Shown: positions 1 to 8,891 of the stretch, piece after piece | Numbering within the stretch: the stretch's first letter is position 1 | Layout: each line of letters starts with the position of its first letter | NCBI GenBank assembly: GCA_963844395.1 | Contig: CAWJNX010000002.1 | Coordinates: 806,001 to 870,000, forward strand | Length of the DNA stretch: 64,000 nucleotides | Reading direction: 5' to 3' | DNA from: VRUE01 sp963844395 | GTDB lineage: Bacteria; Actinomycetota; Thermoleophilia; Solirubrobacterales; 70-9 | Notes under the pieces: generated by a model | Seen by the model: the letters and a program-made list of their open reading frames with translations, nothing else | What the model was told of the DNA's origin: nothing | The model's database searches: none | Translations under genes and position numbers: made by a program

Positions 1-526
1 GGGCCGAGTCGACGAAGTAGACGACGTCGCTGACGATCGCCAGCCGATCGCTCTCGCGCCAGAGGCCGATTAAACCGGGGGCGTGGCCGGGGAAGTGGAG
101 GACGCGGAAGCCGGCGACCTCGTCGCCCTCCGACACGGTGCCATCGATTTTCACCGCGCCGCCGTCCCAGCGCCGCAGCAGGGTCGGGTAGATCCAGCGC
201 ACCGGGGCGAAGGGAAGCTCGGAGAGGTCCATGTAAGGGGCGATCGAGGCGTCGCTTTCGGCGTCGGCGACGTCGTCGGGGTGGCAGTACACGGGTACGC
301 CCATCGAGGGGGCAGTGCCGCGGTGGTCGGCGTGGGCGTGACCGAGCACGACCCGTTTCAGGCCGCCAAGCCGCTGCGCCGTCTCCCGCGCCGCCTTCAC
401 CATCGCCTTGCTGCCGGCGTCGAATTGCACCACGCCACCTTCATCCTCAAGGAAGTAGATGTTCATCGACTTGCGCAGGTCACCCCGCAGCAGCCAGACA
501 CCGTCGGCGATCCTCTCCTCGCTCAT
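1..526 (-). CDS. MBL-fold metallohydrolase (3' end cut by window)
   Basis: The frame opens with ATG at 524-526 on the minus strand and runs off the window start, so the C-terminus is missing. The N-terminus reads MSEERIADGVWLLRGDLRKS. A metal-binding HxHxDH signature follows as GHAHADHRG near residue 62, and a second block, HFPGHAPG, supplies a further His ligand near residue 160. This is the glyoxalase-II-like metallo-beta-lactamase fold, which usually cleaves thioester, lactone or phosphoester bonds with two zinc ions. The substrate cannot be told. It is transcribed divergently from the small membrane-protein gene and uspA that follow. Confidence 0.85.
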   Translation of the reverse strand, partial: MSEERIADGVWLLRGDLRKSMNIYFLEDEGGVVQFDAGSKAMVKAARETAQRLGGLKRVVLGHAHADHRGTAPSMGVPVYCHPDDVADAESDASIAPYMDLSELPFAPVRWIYPTLLRRWDGGAVKIDGTVSEGDEVAGFRVLHFPGHAPGLIGLWRESDRLAIVSDVVYFVDSA

Positions 527-552
527 CGCCGACCGAGTCTAGGCTTCCGCAG

Positions 553-702
553 GTGCCGATGATCTGGAAAGTCGGGATGGCGATCCTGATCGCTTGCCTG
601 GTCGCCTCGATGGCGATCGCGATCGTCCGGCTGACGACGACGCCGACCGAGATCCTCGGTGATGGCTTCCGGGGCCTCCCGGGCCGCCAGGACGAGCGTT
701 AG
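553..702 (+). CDS. Small single-pass membrane protein, about 47-49 aa
   Basis: A short frame starts at GTG 553 or ATG 559 and stops with TAG at 702. The product begins MIWKVGMAILIACLVASMAI, one clear transmembrane helix of about 20 residues, followed by a short polar tail ending GRQDER. It sits between the divergent MBL gene and uspA. The Shine-Dalgarno is poor. The clean helix-then-charged-tail organisation suggests a real micro-protein, but I recognise no family. Confidence 0.45.
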   Translation: MPMIWKVGMAILIACLVASMAIAIVRLTTTPTEILGDGFRGLPGRQDER

Positions 703-744
703 TATCGACGCGGCCGGACCCGGCTACCCAGGACAGGAGGCGGC

Positions 745-1188
745 GTGTTCACTCGTATCGTGGTTGGAACCGACGGATCGGAGACCGCCACCGAGGCCGT
801 GCGCCAAGCCATCGACCTCGCCAAGCTCTCCAATGCGCAGCTCAGCATCGTCAGCGCCTACGAGCCGGTCTCCAAACGCCGCATCGAGGGGGAGCAGCAG
901 GGCCTGCCGGCGGACGTCCAGCATGAGATCGGCCCGCGCGAGGACGTCAACCTGACGCTCGACGCGGCCGCCGCCACCGCCAAGCGCGACGGGGTGGAGG
1001 TCCAGACCCACCCCGTCGAGGGAAACCCTGCCGACGCGATCCTCACCGTTGCCGAGGACACCAACGCGGACTTGATCGTTGTCGGCAACAAAGGGATGAC
1101 TGGGGCGCGACGGTTCTTTCTTGGGAGTGTTCCGAACAACGTTTCGCATCAGGCGCCTTGCAGCGTGATCATCGTTCGAACTACGTAG
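745..1188 (+). CDS. Universal stress protein, UspA family
   Basis: A 147-residue single-domain UspA protein, the usual length. It starts at GTG 745 behind a strong AGGAGG-type site around 732. The N-terminus MFTRIVVGTDGSETA is the first beta strand and nucleotide-binding loop. The ATP-binding signature G-x2-G-x9-G-S is complete: G114, G117, G127 and S128. Such proteins form dimers in the cytosol and bind ATP under stress or growth arrest; the partner is unknown. It converges on the subtilase gene, with a large hairpin between them. Confidence 0.93.
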   Translation: MFTRIVVGTDGSETATEAVRQAIDLAKLSNAQLSIVSAYEPVSKRRIEGEQQGLPADVQHEIGPREDVNLTLDAAAATAKRDGVEVQTHPVEGNPADAILTVAEDTNADLIVVGNKGMTGARRFFLGSVPNNVSHQAPCSVIIVRTT

Positions 1189-1208
1189 GCGCTCGGCGGG
1201 CGGGTCCT

Positions 1209-1331
1209 GTCGCCGGGGTGGGGGGCCTTCCTTGCCCTACGCGCTGCTCCGGGCGGAGGGACATTTCGCATACAGGGATGGAGCCTTGCCCTCCGCAGCC
1301 TTCGGGCGGCGGAAAACCCCCCACCCCGACG
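1209..1331. repeat. Nested inverted repeat between convergent genes
   Basis: CGGGGTGGGGGG near 1213-1224 pairs perfectly with CCCCCCACCCCG near 1318-1329. Inside it, GGGCGGAGGG (1251-1260) faces CCCTCCG (1290-1296). It fills the gap between the stops of uspA (+) and the subtilase (-). No T tail is visible. It could act as a bidirectional terminator or mRNA-stabilising hairpin. Confidence 0.6.
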
Positions 1332-1350
1332 CCACCCGCCCGATCGAGGT

Positions 1351-2700
1351 TTACGGCGTTGGCTCCGTAGCTTGGGCAGCATCGATCAAGCCGACCCCTT
1401 GGCGTCTTGGGGAAAGCCCGAGGTCGCGGGCAGTGTTGCGGAGGCGCCGCGCCACTCGGTTGACGGTGCTTTGGGGGGAGCCGAGGGGCTCGAGGATGCC
1501 GCTGGCGAGGACCATTGCGGCGAGGGCTGAGACGTGGGCCGCTGACATCGAGGTGCCGATGTAGGTACCGGGCTCGCCGAAGCGACTCGGGTCACCGCCT
1601 TTGAGCGTCACCTGGTAGATCGGCCGTGCCCAGATCGAGGGACAGCCTGGGGCCGGTGCACCGCCGCCCGGTGCGACGACGTCGATTCCCTTGCCGGACA
1701 GCGAGTAGCTGCCGAGGCAACCCCCCTCGGTGGTGCCGCCGACGCCGATAACGCGCGGCCCGGTAGCGGGTGGCGAAACACAGGTCTCGGCCCCGAGGTT
1801 GCCGATCGAGGCGACCGTCACGATCCCCTGCCGGTAGGCATTGCGCAGCTCGTCGTTGATGCCCGGGACGCGCTTGCCGCAGCCGAAGTTGAAGCTCATG
1901 TTGATCGCGTCGGCGCCGTTCTCAACGGCGAAACGGATCCCCCGCGCGATGTCGTCGGCCTCGCCGCTGCCGTGCTTGTCGAGGACGCGGACGGGCATCA
2001 GCTTGGCGCCGTAGGCGAGCCCGACAAGGCCGATGCCGTTGTCGGTCTTCTCGGCAATCGTTCCGGCGACGTGGGTGCCGTGTCCGTTTTGGTCGAGGGG
2101 CAGACGGTCGCCGCCGACGAAGTCATAGCCCTTGGTGAACTGCCCGGAGGCGAAGTCGGGGCTGCGGATGAAGCGCGGTCCCAGAGTGCGGTAGGCAACC
2201 CCGGTGTCGAGTACGGCGACAACCGTCCCGCGCGCGCCATGCCGTCCGGCCGCCGCCAGATTGCGCCAAGCGCCGATCGCGTCGATGCCGCCGGGGGAGA
2301 CGGGAAGAGATGCGGTCGCCGTGCCGGACCACGGCAGGAGGTTCCACTGCAACGAGACCCAGCCTCCCGGCTGCCCCGGAGTTCCGTCGATCGGGCCCGG
2401 GTCGTTCGGGATTCCGGATCCCGATTGGAAAGGCCTCTCGGCCGACGCGGTGGCGATGTAGTTGGGGGCCGCGTAGGCGACCCGAGGGCTGCGTCGCAGC
2501 GCCGTAGCCGCTTGCCGGACCCCGACTCCGGGGGGCAAGCTCAGCGTCTGCGCCGAGCGCTGTCCCTCGAACTTGAGGACGACCTCGCGCGGCACAAAGG
2601 CGCGCGCCGGCGAGATGCCGTTCGCCGCCGCGGCCTGCGACGGCATCGAGCCGGCCCCGAGCAGGGCGAAGGCGGCGAAGGTCGTAAGGCGTCGGCTCAT
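1351..2700 (-). CDS. Secreted subtilisin-like serine protease (S8)
   Basis: A 449-residue protease. I chose ATG at 2700 because MSRRLTTFAAFALLGAGSMP begins a signal peptide ending near SQAAAA; the open frame upstream overlaps tadA. A short propeptide follows (FVPREVVLKFEG to about residue 85). The S8 catalytic triad is complete: Asp165 in VAVLDTGVAY, His207 in NGHGTHVAGT, Ser384 in GTSMSAAHVSA, with oxyanion Asn301 in ASIGNLGAE. No C-terminal anchor is visible, so it is probably released. Several cysteines in the mature part could form disulfides. Confidence 0.93.
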   Translation of the reverse strand: MSRRLTTFAAFALLGAGSMPSQAAAANGISPARAFVPREVVLKFEGQRSAQTLSLPPGVGVRQAATALRRSPRVAYAAPNYIATASAERPFQSGSGIPNDPGPIDGTPGQPGGWVSLQWNLLPWSGTATASLPVSPGGIDAIGAWRNLAAAGRHGARGTVVAVLDTGVAYRTLGPRFIRSPDFASGQFTKGYDFVGGDRLPLDQNGHGTHVAGTIAEKTDNGIGLVGLAYGAKLMPVRVLDKHGSGEADDIARGIRFAVENGADAINMSFNFGCGKRVPGINDELRNAYRQGIVTVASIGNLGAETCVSPPATGPRVIGVGGTTEGGCLGSYSLSGKGIDVVAPGGGAPAPGCPSIWARPIYQVTLKGGDPSRFGEPGTYIGTSMSAAHVSALAAMVLASGILEPLGSPQSTVNRVARRLRNTARDLGLSPRRQGVGLIDAAQATEPTP

Positions 2701-2794
2701 GTCGGATCGGCTCGCGGAATCCCTGCAATGGAGCGAGCAATCAGCAAACACCGGCCAGCCCGCGAAGTTGTAGGTGCCACATACTCTCGGATCG

Positions 2795-3271
2795 ATGCCG
2801 GACGAGCCACTCGACGTCGCGCGCGGCCGCCTGATGGGCCTGGCGCTCGAGCGTGCCCGCGAGGCGGAGGGACACGGCGACGTCCCGATCGGAGCCGTCG
2901 TCGCCCGCGGCGGCGAGCCGCTCGCCACCGCAGGGAACGAGCGCGAGCTGCGCCGCGACCCCACCGCTCATGCCGAGATCCTCGCGATCCGTGCGGCGGC
3001 CGAGACGCTCGGCGGCTGGCGCCTGCCCGGCACGACCCTCTACGTGACGCTCGAGCCCTGTGCGATGTGCGCCGGGGCAATCGTCCTCGCTCGTATTCCC
3101 GAGGTCGTCTTCGGCGCCCCCGATCCGAAGGCCGGCGCCGCAGGCAGCGTCCTCGACGTCCTCGCCGAACCGGCGCTCAACCACCGCCCAACGGTGACCG
3201 CGGGCGTGCTGGAGGACGAGTGCGCGGCGCTCCTGCGGCACTTCTTCGCAGCCAGGCGCCGACTCCCCTGA
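2795..3271 (+). CDS. tadA: tRNA-specific adenosine deaminase
   Basis: A 158-residue cytidine-deaminase-fold protein. ATG 2795 (MPDEPLDVARGRLM) fits the family better than the upstream ATG at 2774. Zinc motifs are intact: HAE at residues 59-61 (Glu61 is the proton shuttle) and PCAMC with Cys89 and Cys92. The block DPKAGAAGSVLD is typical of TadA rather than guanine deaminase. The family converts wobble A34 to inosine in tRNA-Arg(ACG). It is divergent from the subtilase gene, with about 95 bp between starts. Confidence 0.9.
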   Translation: MPDEPLDVARGRLMGLALERAREAEGHGDVPIGAVVARGGEPLATAGNERELRRDPTAHAEILAIRAAAETLGGWRLPGTTLYVTLEPCAMCAGAIVLARIPEVVFGAPDPKAGAAGSVLDVLAEPALNHRPTVTAGVLEDECAALLRHFFAARRRLP

Positions 3272-3357
3272 CAGGAGGTTCCTTGACACAGACGTAATCG
3301 TTCCAATACGTTCAGCACGCTTCGAGTAATGACAGCCATAGAGAGGGACCAGCCAGC

Positions 3358-5052
3358 GTGGAGGCCACCCGGAAGCGGGACGCGCCCCGGCCCGTCGCCC
3401 AGCAGGGCACCGTCAGGATCGTCGCCCAGGACCCCTCGGTCAGGGGCGACTCCGGCGTGCTCACCGAGCGCATAAGGATCCCGGCGGAGCATCTCGATCC
3501 GGGGCCGCGTGGAGCGCGCTTCTACGTCGTCGACTACGACAGCGCCAGCGGCGCCCTGGAGGAGCCGTCGAGCATCGGGCTCGACGACGCGGACGCGTTC
3601 GCCGAGGCGGCCGACTCGACGCTGCTGAGCGATCCCGCCTTCCGCGCCCAGAACGTCTACGCGATCGCCGCCTCCACTCTGGCCGCCTCGGAGGCCGCCC
3701 TGGGTCGCCGTCTCGCCTGGGGATTCGGCGGCCATCAGCTCTACCTCGTCCCGCACGCCTTCCCCGAGGCGAACGCCTTCTACTCGCCTGAGGACGGGGC
3801 GATCTACTTCGGTTACGTGCCGGGCGGCCGGGGGGAGGTCCAGACCGCGCTCTCCCACGACATCGTCGCCCACGAGACGATGCACGCGATCCTCGACGGG
3901 CTGCGGCCCCGCTTCGCCGAGCCCGGTCTCCCCGACCAGCCGGCCTTCCACGAGGCGCTGGCCGACTGCGTAGCGCTCCTTTCCGTCTTCTCCCTCGAAG
4001 CCGTCGTCGGTCATCTGCTCGGCCCGGCGCGCCGCGACGGGAAACTCCCGGCCTCGCGGCTCGGCGAAGAGACGCTCGGGAAAACGGCGCTCTTCGTCCT
4101 CGCCGAGCAGCTTGGCCTGGAGGGCGCCCGCGGCAGCGGCCTGCGTCGCTCGATCGAGCTGGAGCGCTCCCCGGGGTGGCGTCAGCGGCGCGAGTTCGAA
4201 GAGCCGCACCGGCGCGGGGAGGTCGTCGTCGCGGCGGTCATGGGAACGCTGCTGGCGATGTGGTCGGAGCGGCTGGTGGCGATCACGGGCGCCAACGGCG
4301 CCGACCGCGGCCGGGTGGTCGAGGAGGGCGCCAAAGCGGCGGGCCACCTGCTGAAGATGCTGCTGCGCGGCGTCGACTACATGCCGCCGCTCGAGTTCGA
4401 GTTCGAGGACGTCCTCGATGCCGTGCTAACCGCCGACGAGGTGGTCGCCCCCGACGACGAGCACCGCTACCGCGACATGCTGGAGGCGCAGTTCGGCACC
4501 TTCGGCATCGAGCGTCCCAGCGGCAGGTTCGTCGACGTCGCGCGCGGGCCGGCCCCCGTCTACGAGCGGATGAACTTTGCCGTGCTGCGCTCCGACTGCG
4601 ACGAGGTCGAGCGCTTCCTCTGGGAGAACGCCGAGGTCTTCGAGATCGACCGCAAATGGCAGACGAAGGTCCAGTTCGTGCGGCCCTCCGTGCGCTTCGG
4701 CCCCGACGGGCTGATCGTCTCCGAGGTCGTGGCCGATTACGTCCAGCGGCTGCAGCTGAAAGCCGCGGAGGCGGAGGCGATGGGCGTTGCCCTGCCGGCC
4801 GGCATCGCCGCGGAGACGCCGCTCGAGCTCTGGGGTGGCGGCGTCGTCGTCTTCGATCAGTTCGGGCGGGCCAAGCTCCACCAGCGCAAGCCGCTGGAGG
4901 ACTGGGCGAGGCAGTCGCGGCGCCTCGCCTACCTGGCGAGCCACGGGCTGAGAGACAGCCGCGGCCGGTTCGGGTTCGCGATATCGACGCCGCGCGGCCA
5001 GCGCTTCGCCGCTCTCCACGTCGGCAACCGGCGCGCCGGGGAGGACTGGTGA
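3358..5052 (+). CDS. Large HEXXH zinc-metallopeptidase-like protein
   Basis: A 564-residue protein with no signal peptide, starting at GTG 3358. The motif AHETMH (His172, Glu173, His176) followed by FHEALAD (Glu199, Asp203) has the HEXXH...ExxxD layout of gluzincin (thermolysin-like) peptidases. The roughly 165 residues before it and about 350 after it match nothing I recognise. Its stop overlaps the GTG of the next gene, so the two are translationally coupled. A cytosolic protease paired with an MBL hydrolase suggests a two-enzyme module; the substrate is unknown. Confidence 0.7.
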   Translation: MEATRKRDAPRPVAQQGTVRIVAQDPSVRGDSGVLTERIRIPAEHLDPGPRGARFYVVDYDSASGALEEPSSIGLDDADAFAEAADSTLLSDPAFRAQNVYAIAASTLAASEAALGRRLAWGFGGHQLYLVPHAFPEANAFYSPEDGAIYFGYVPGGRGEVQTALSHDIVAHETMHAILDGLRPRFAEPGLPDQPAFHEALADCVALLSVFSLEAVVGHLLGPARRDGKLPASRLGEETLGKTALFVLAEQLGLEGARGSGLRRSIELERSPGWRQRREFEEPHRRGEVVVAAVMGTLLAMWSERLVAITGANGADRGRVVEEGAKAAGHLLKMLLRGVDYMPPLEFEFEDVLDAVLTADEVVAPDDEHRYRDMLEAQFGTFGIERPSGRFVDVARGPAPVYERMNFAVLRSDCDEVERFLWENAEVFEIDRKWQTKVQFVRPSVRFGPDGLIVSEVVADYVQRLQLKAAEAEAMGVALPAGIAAETPLELWGGGVVVFDQFGRAKLHQRKPLEDWARQSRRLAYLASHGLRDSRGRFGFAISTPRGQRFAALHVGNRRAGEDW

Positions 5053-6398
5053 GCCCGACCGGCTCGAGTCGCGCCGCGGCGCCGAAGGCCGTCCACGTGC
5101 GCGCCTACGGGGTCGGCTTCGGCGACACGTTCCTGCTCAGCTTCGAGTACGGCGGCGACCTGGACGACGGTCGCCGCGAGAGACACGTGCTGATCGACTT
5201 CGGTTCCTCGCGTTGGCCGAAGAAGCAGCCGCCGACTTACGCCGAGATCGCGGCGGACGTCGCGCAGCGGACGGAGGGCAGGCTCGACGCGGTCGTCGTC
5301 ACCCACCGCCACAAAGACCACATCGCCGGGCATGGCGACGAGCGGGCCGCCGAGATCCTCACGGGCCTGGAGCCGCGGCTCGTGGTGCGGCCCTGGACCG
5401 AGGACCCCGAGCTTTCCGAAAAGGCGCGCGGACCGCGTGGCCTCGGCGCCTCCTCAATGGCGTTCGCCGCCAGCCTGCGTGAGGCGCAGCAGTTCGCCGC
5501 CGAGGTCCACGACTCGCTGCAGGGTGCCCGCGGCTTCCGCGGCTCGCTGGCGGCCCTCGCGGCCCATCAGGTCCCCAACGAAGCGGCAATCGAGCGGCTC
5601 GACGCGATGGCGGCCGCCGCGGAGCTCGGCGGCCGCTACCTGCACGCCGGCCAGCCCTCCGACATCGAGAAGGCGGTGCCGGGGGTGGAGGTGGCGGTGC
5701 TGGGGCCGCCGACGCCGGAGGAGTGGCCCGAAGTGACGGGACAGCGGGCCAACGACCCCGAATACTGGCTCGGCCAGCGTGGGGTCCTAAACCGGATGCT
5801 CGCGGAGGCCGAGCGGGTGGAGCCCGGCGATAACGTCGCTCTGGCGGAGGGCAGCGACGAGACTCCGCCGGGCCCGGCGCGCTGGTTGATCGAGCGGATG
5901 CGCGGCCAGCAGACCCACTCGCTGCTGCGCGTCGTGCGCAGCCTCGACGACGCGCTCAACAACACCAGCGTCATCCTGCTCTTCAAGGTGGGCAAGCGAC
6001 GGCTGCTCTTCCCCGGTGACGCCCAGATCGAGAACTGGTCCTACGCGCTCACCGCGAAGAAGGCCGAGGCGCTGCGTGCCGACCTGTCCGATGTCGACTT
6101 CTACAAGGTCGGTCATCACGGCAGCCGCAACGCGACGCCGCGCTCTCTCGTCGAGCGCTGGGAATCGCGTCGCGGCAAACTGACCTCGCTGCTGTCCACG
6201 ATGCCCGGCGTGCACGGGGAGAGCGAGGCGACCGCGGTGCCGCGTGCCACCCTGGTCGAGGCGCTGGCGGAGCTTGGCCCGGTCGAGCGCACCGACACGC
6301 TGCCCCCCGGCGCGCTGTACCTGGAGCTGAGCGGGTCGACCGCCCGCCGCACCGCCTTCTCCGTCAGCCTGGGCAACCGGGCTTTGAGCCCTGGTTAG
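5049..6398 (+). CDS. ComEC/Rec2-type MBL-fold hydrolase
   Basis: A 449-residue protein starting at GTG 5049, which overlaps the upstream stop (GTGA). The first beta strand GVGFGDTFLLSFEYGG is followed by the metal motif THRHKDHIAGH (His86, His88, Asp90, His91). Near residue 355, KVGHHGSRNATP is the C-terminal His-Gly-Ser block of stand-alone ComEC-type MBL domains, which often act on nucleic-acid phosphodiesters. There is no ComEC membrane domain. An insertion of about 190 residues separates the first metal motif from the C-terminal half. It forms an operon with the HEXXH protein. Confidence 0.75.
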   Translation: MSPTGSSRAAAPKAVHVRAYGVGFGDTFLLSFEYGGDLDDGRRERHVLIDFGSSRWPKKQPPTYAEIAADVAQRTEGRLDAVVVTHRHKDHIAGHGDERAAEILTGLEPRLVVRPWTEDPELSEKARGPRGLGASSMAFAASLREAQQFAAEVHDSLQGARGFRGSLAALAAHQVPNEAAIERLDAMAAAAELGGRYLHAGQPSDIEKAVPGVEVAVLGPPTPEEWPEVTGQRANDPEYWLGQRGVLNRMLAEAERVEPGDNVALAEGSDETPPGPARWLIERMRGQQTHSLLRVVRSLDDALNNTSVILLFKVGKRRLLFPGDAQIENWSYALTAKKAEALRADLSDVDFYKVGHHGSRNATPRSLVERWESRRGKLTSLLSTMPGVHGESEATAVPRATLVEALAELGPVERTDTLPPGALYLELSGSTARRTAFSVSLGNRALSPG

Positions 6399-6441
6399 GT
6401 CCGGCGCAAGCGCGACTTGCATCGGCTGACGCAAGGAGCGG

Positions 6442-7347
6442 TCAAGCCTTCCCGCAAGCAGCGCAGTACTCGGTACCTACACGCCTGGGTTTGTGACAGC
6501 GCGAGCACTCAGACAGTGCGAGTCGCCCGCATCCCTCGCAATGGCGACCGCCTCGGATGGGAAAGCCGCAGAAGGGGCACTCGCCCTTGCGGACCCGTCG
6601 AACGGGCACCCGTCGGGCGAGGTAGCGCTGTAGGGCGACAAAGGCTACGAGCGTCAGCGCAATGCCGGCCAGCGAGATGGCTAGCGGACCGGTCTCGGAG
6701 AACTCCACGTAGTCGCCGGTGTAATCGCCCGCCATCACGAGCGCCAAGACACCCGACGCCCCAATCCAAGCGTAGATCGCCGGCAGGTAGCGGGAGCGGC
6801 GATGCCGCAGGCGCCCCAGCAGGTAATAGGCCGATCCAAGCATCGCGACAAGCAAAGCCAGCCTGAGCACGAAGGTTTGGCGATCATGTCCGGTCTGGTC
6901 GCTTCGCAGCTCCTGGCGCCGGCGCGCATGCGCCAGGTCCGCGGCCGGAGCCGTTTCACTGACCGCTGCCCGAGCGGCGTCCACGCGGCGCTCGGCGTCC
7001 TCCAGCGCCTCTTGAGCAGCGACGTAGTCCTGCTCGAGAACAGCTGAAGGCTGACCGGCATCGAGTGCCGTCCGATATGCCTCTCGGCTGAACTCGACCT
7101 TGTCTCGCGCGGCCCTCGCATCGCGCGCCGCACCGAGGCGCGTACGAATCGCGGCTTGGTGCGCTTCGATTGCCGCCATCTCGGACGGAGTGGCCTGCAC
7201 CACGACGGCCCCATCCTCGGCGCCGAGGTCGTTGACCTGAACGTATGCCCAGACGGAGCCGACCGAGATAAAGACCGCAAGCACGATCGCGAGCACCTTC
7301 TCGCCCGTCGTGACCTCGATGTCCTCCGCAGGAACCCGCGTGCTCAT
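6442..7347 (-). CDS. Membrane protein, coiled coil and C-terminal double zinc ribbon
   Basis: 301 residues. A TM helix near residues 15-35 (VLAIVLAVFISVGSVWAYV) is followed by an Ala/Arg/Glu-rich, probably coiled-coil stretch (about 50-140). Three more TM helices follow (about 150-235). The C-terminal region is zinc-ribbon: CPFCGFPIRGGRHCEGCG, then CSRCHK, then CAACGK. The ATG directly abuts the TAG of the XRE gene, so they are cotranscribed. The role is unknown; the layout suggests a membrane-anchored sensor or partner of the regulator. I recognise no named family. Confidence 0.65.
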   Translation of the reverse strand: MSTRVPAEDIEVTTGEKVLAIVLAVFISVGSVWAYVQVNDLGAEDGAVVVQATPSEMAAIEAHQAAIRTRLGAARDARAARDKVEFSREAYRTALDAGQPSAVLEQDYVAAQEALEDAERRVDAARAAVSETAPAADLAHARRRQELRSDQTGHDRQTFVLRLALLVAMLGSAYYLLGRLRHRRSRYLPAIYAWIGASGVLALVMAGDYTGDYVEFSETGPLAISLAGIALTLVAFVALQRYLARRVPVRRVRKGECPFCGFPIRGGRHCEGCGRLALSECSRCHKPRRVGTEYCAACGKA

Positions 7348-7644
7348 CTAACCCCCTCCTTGTTTCGTTCTCGGTCTGAGCTCCACAACCAATTCGCAGT
7401 CGAGCGCGCTGGCGATTCTCATCAAGGTGTCGATACGGGGGGGCCTGTGACCGCGCTCCAGCCGCGCAACAGCGGACTGCGTCGTGCCACACAGGTCTGC
7501 GAGCTCTCGCTGCGAGAGGCTCAGCGCCCGCCGCCGCTCTGAGACTTGGGCGGCAATGGCTTTGAACAGGGGCTCGGGCTCATCGACCAGCTGCATTGCC
7601 ACCCGTCGCCGGAGTCCCTTGACGCCCTTCGCCGCTCTCTCCAT
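7348..7644 (-). CDS. XRE-family helix-turn-helix regulator
   Basis: 98 residues from ATG 7644 (MERAAKGVKGLRRR). An HTH_3 domain spans about residues 33-85, with LSQRELADLCGTTQSAVARL as helix-turn-helix, followed by PRIDTLMRIASALDCELVVEL. That layout is typical of HigA-type antitoxins and small XRE repressors. No HigB-like toxin is adjacent; the cotranscribed partner is the zinc-ribbon membrane protein. The start codon lies inside a symmetrical AT-rich sequence, which suggests autorepression. Confidence 0.85.
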   Translation of the reverse strand: MERAAKGVKGLRRRVAMQLVDEPEPLFKAIAAQVSERRRALSLSQRELADLCGTTQSAVARLERGHRPPRIDTLMRIASALDCELVVELRPRTKQGGG

Positions 7645-7678
7645 AGCAATCTCGCTATGTATAGCAGAGTTGCGATAA
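7643..7678 (-). promoter_or_regulatory. Probable autoregulated promoter of the XRE gene
   Basis: On the minus strand, TGCTATACAT gives an extended -10 (TATACA at 7658-7663). It is followed by ATAGCGAGATTGCTAT, whose ends ATAGC/GCTAT are an inverted repeat covering the ATG (7643-7658). A similar half, ATCGCAACTCTGCTAT, lies just upstream. The AT-rich patch stands out from its surroundings. Confidence 0.5.
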
Positions 7679-7718
7679 ACGAGGAACAAACCGGCTGAAG
7701 CACCTACCCTGGGGCCTT

Positions 7719-8882
7719 ATGTCTGAGGGCGGGAGCCAGCGCAGCCATCACCTGGACGCCATCCGCGTCTCGGCGATCCTCCTCTTGATCCCATATCACG
7801 CTGCCCGCTATATCCAGAAGGGCGATGGGGGAGCCGAGATCGTCGATGCCGTCGTCTGGTTCGTCCATACGTGGCACATGCCCCTGTTCTTCGCCATCTC
7901 CGGTTTCCTGGCCGCCAGCGCACTGCGACGATCCACTGCTGCGCGGCAGCTGCGTTCGCGGTTTCGCCGGTTGGGCCTACCCCTGGCCGTGGGGATGCTG
8001 ACGGTCGTCCCGCTGGCCAACTTCCTTGTGATCGGTGCAGCAGCCCTCTGGCCGCGCAATGAGGCGCTTCCGCCGAAACGAGAACTGGACCTCGCCAACG
8101 TCTTCAGTTTGACGCCGCGGCACCTGTGGTTCATCGCCTACCTACTGATGATCTCGCTGATCGCGATCGGAGTCTGGCTGGCGCTCCAGCGGGCCCCCCG
8201 GCTGGGCGCGGTGCTCAACCGCAGCTTTCGCAACCTGATGAGGTCATGGTGGGCCGTTCCCGTCTTGGCGTCGATCAGCGCGGCGATCCTGATCACGAAG
8301 ACCGGGTGGGTGGCGGGAGGAACTGCGTCCAACTCGCTGGTCCCAGCCCCGACTCTCTTTGCCTACTACAGCCTCTTCTTCTTTTTCGGCTGGCTCCTCA
8401 GCGGCCAGGGCGATCTTGTCGAAGAGCTCAAGCGCGGGGCTTGGTTGCGGCTCGGGATCGGGATGCTGATCGCCGTGCCCGCCTTCCTTCTCTTCTACGA
8501 CAACGGTGACTTCACCGGCAACGTCGGCACGCCGGGCATCCTGGCCGAAATCGATGAGCTGCGCCTTTATGGGCTGTTCACCGTGGGCATGGTCTGCTGG
8601 CTCACCCTGTTCGGAATCTGGGGAGTACTGGCGCAATACGTCCGCAAGGAGTCGCGCGTGTTGCGCTATCTGTCGGACGCGAGCTTCTGGATCTACCTCG
8701 TTCATATCCCGTTCCTGGTCGCTCTGCAGAGCTCCCTCGCCGAGACCGACCTGTCGGTCCCCGCCCGCTACGGACTGGCTGTGTGTGGAACCCTTGCGCT
8801 GGCGGTCGGAACGTACGCACTGATCCGTGAGGTTCGCAGGTTGGCGCTGAAGCACGCGGGCCCTCGCGGCGCTCCCGGCTAG
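7719..8882 (+). CDS. Acyltransferase-3 family integral membrane protein
   Basis: 387 residues with about ten hydrophobic segments. The N-terminus RSHHLDAIRVSAILLLIPYHAARY contains the catalytic-type His of the acyltransferase-3 (OafA/OpgC) family, and HTWHMPLFFAISGFLAASAL is its second conserved block. These proteins move acyl or succinyl groups across the membrane onto sugars or glycans. The overall pattern is closer to OpgC-like proteins than to OafA fused to SGNH. An SGNH hydrolase gene lies immediately downstream on the opposite strand. Confidence 0.85.
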   Translation: MSEGGSQRSHHLDAIRVSAILLLIPYHAARYIQKGDGGAEIVDAVVWFVHTWHMPLFFAISGFLAASALRRSTAARQLRSRFRRLGLPLAVGMLTVVPLANFLVIGAAALWPRNEALPPKRELDLANVFSLTPRHLWFIAYLLMISLIAIGVWLALQRAPRLGAVLNRSFRNLMRSWWAVPVLASISAAILITKTGWVAGGTASNSLVPAPTLFAYYSLFFFFGWLLSGQGDLVEELKRGAWLRLGIGMLIAVPAFLLFYDNGDFTGNVGTPGILAEIDELRLYGLFTVGMVCWLTLFGIWGVLAQYVRKESRVLRYLSDASFWIYLVHIPFLVALQSSLAETDLSVPARYGLAVCGTLALAVGTYALIREVRRLALKHAGPRGAPG

Positions 8883-8891
8883 GTCACAGAT

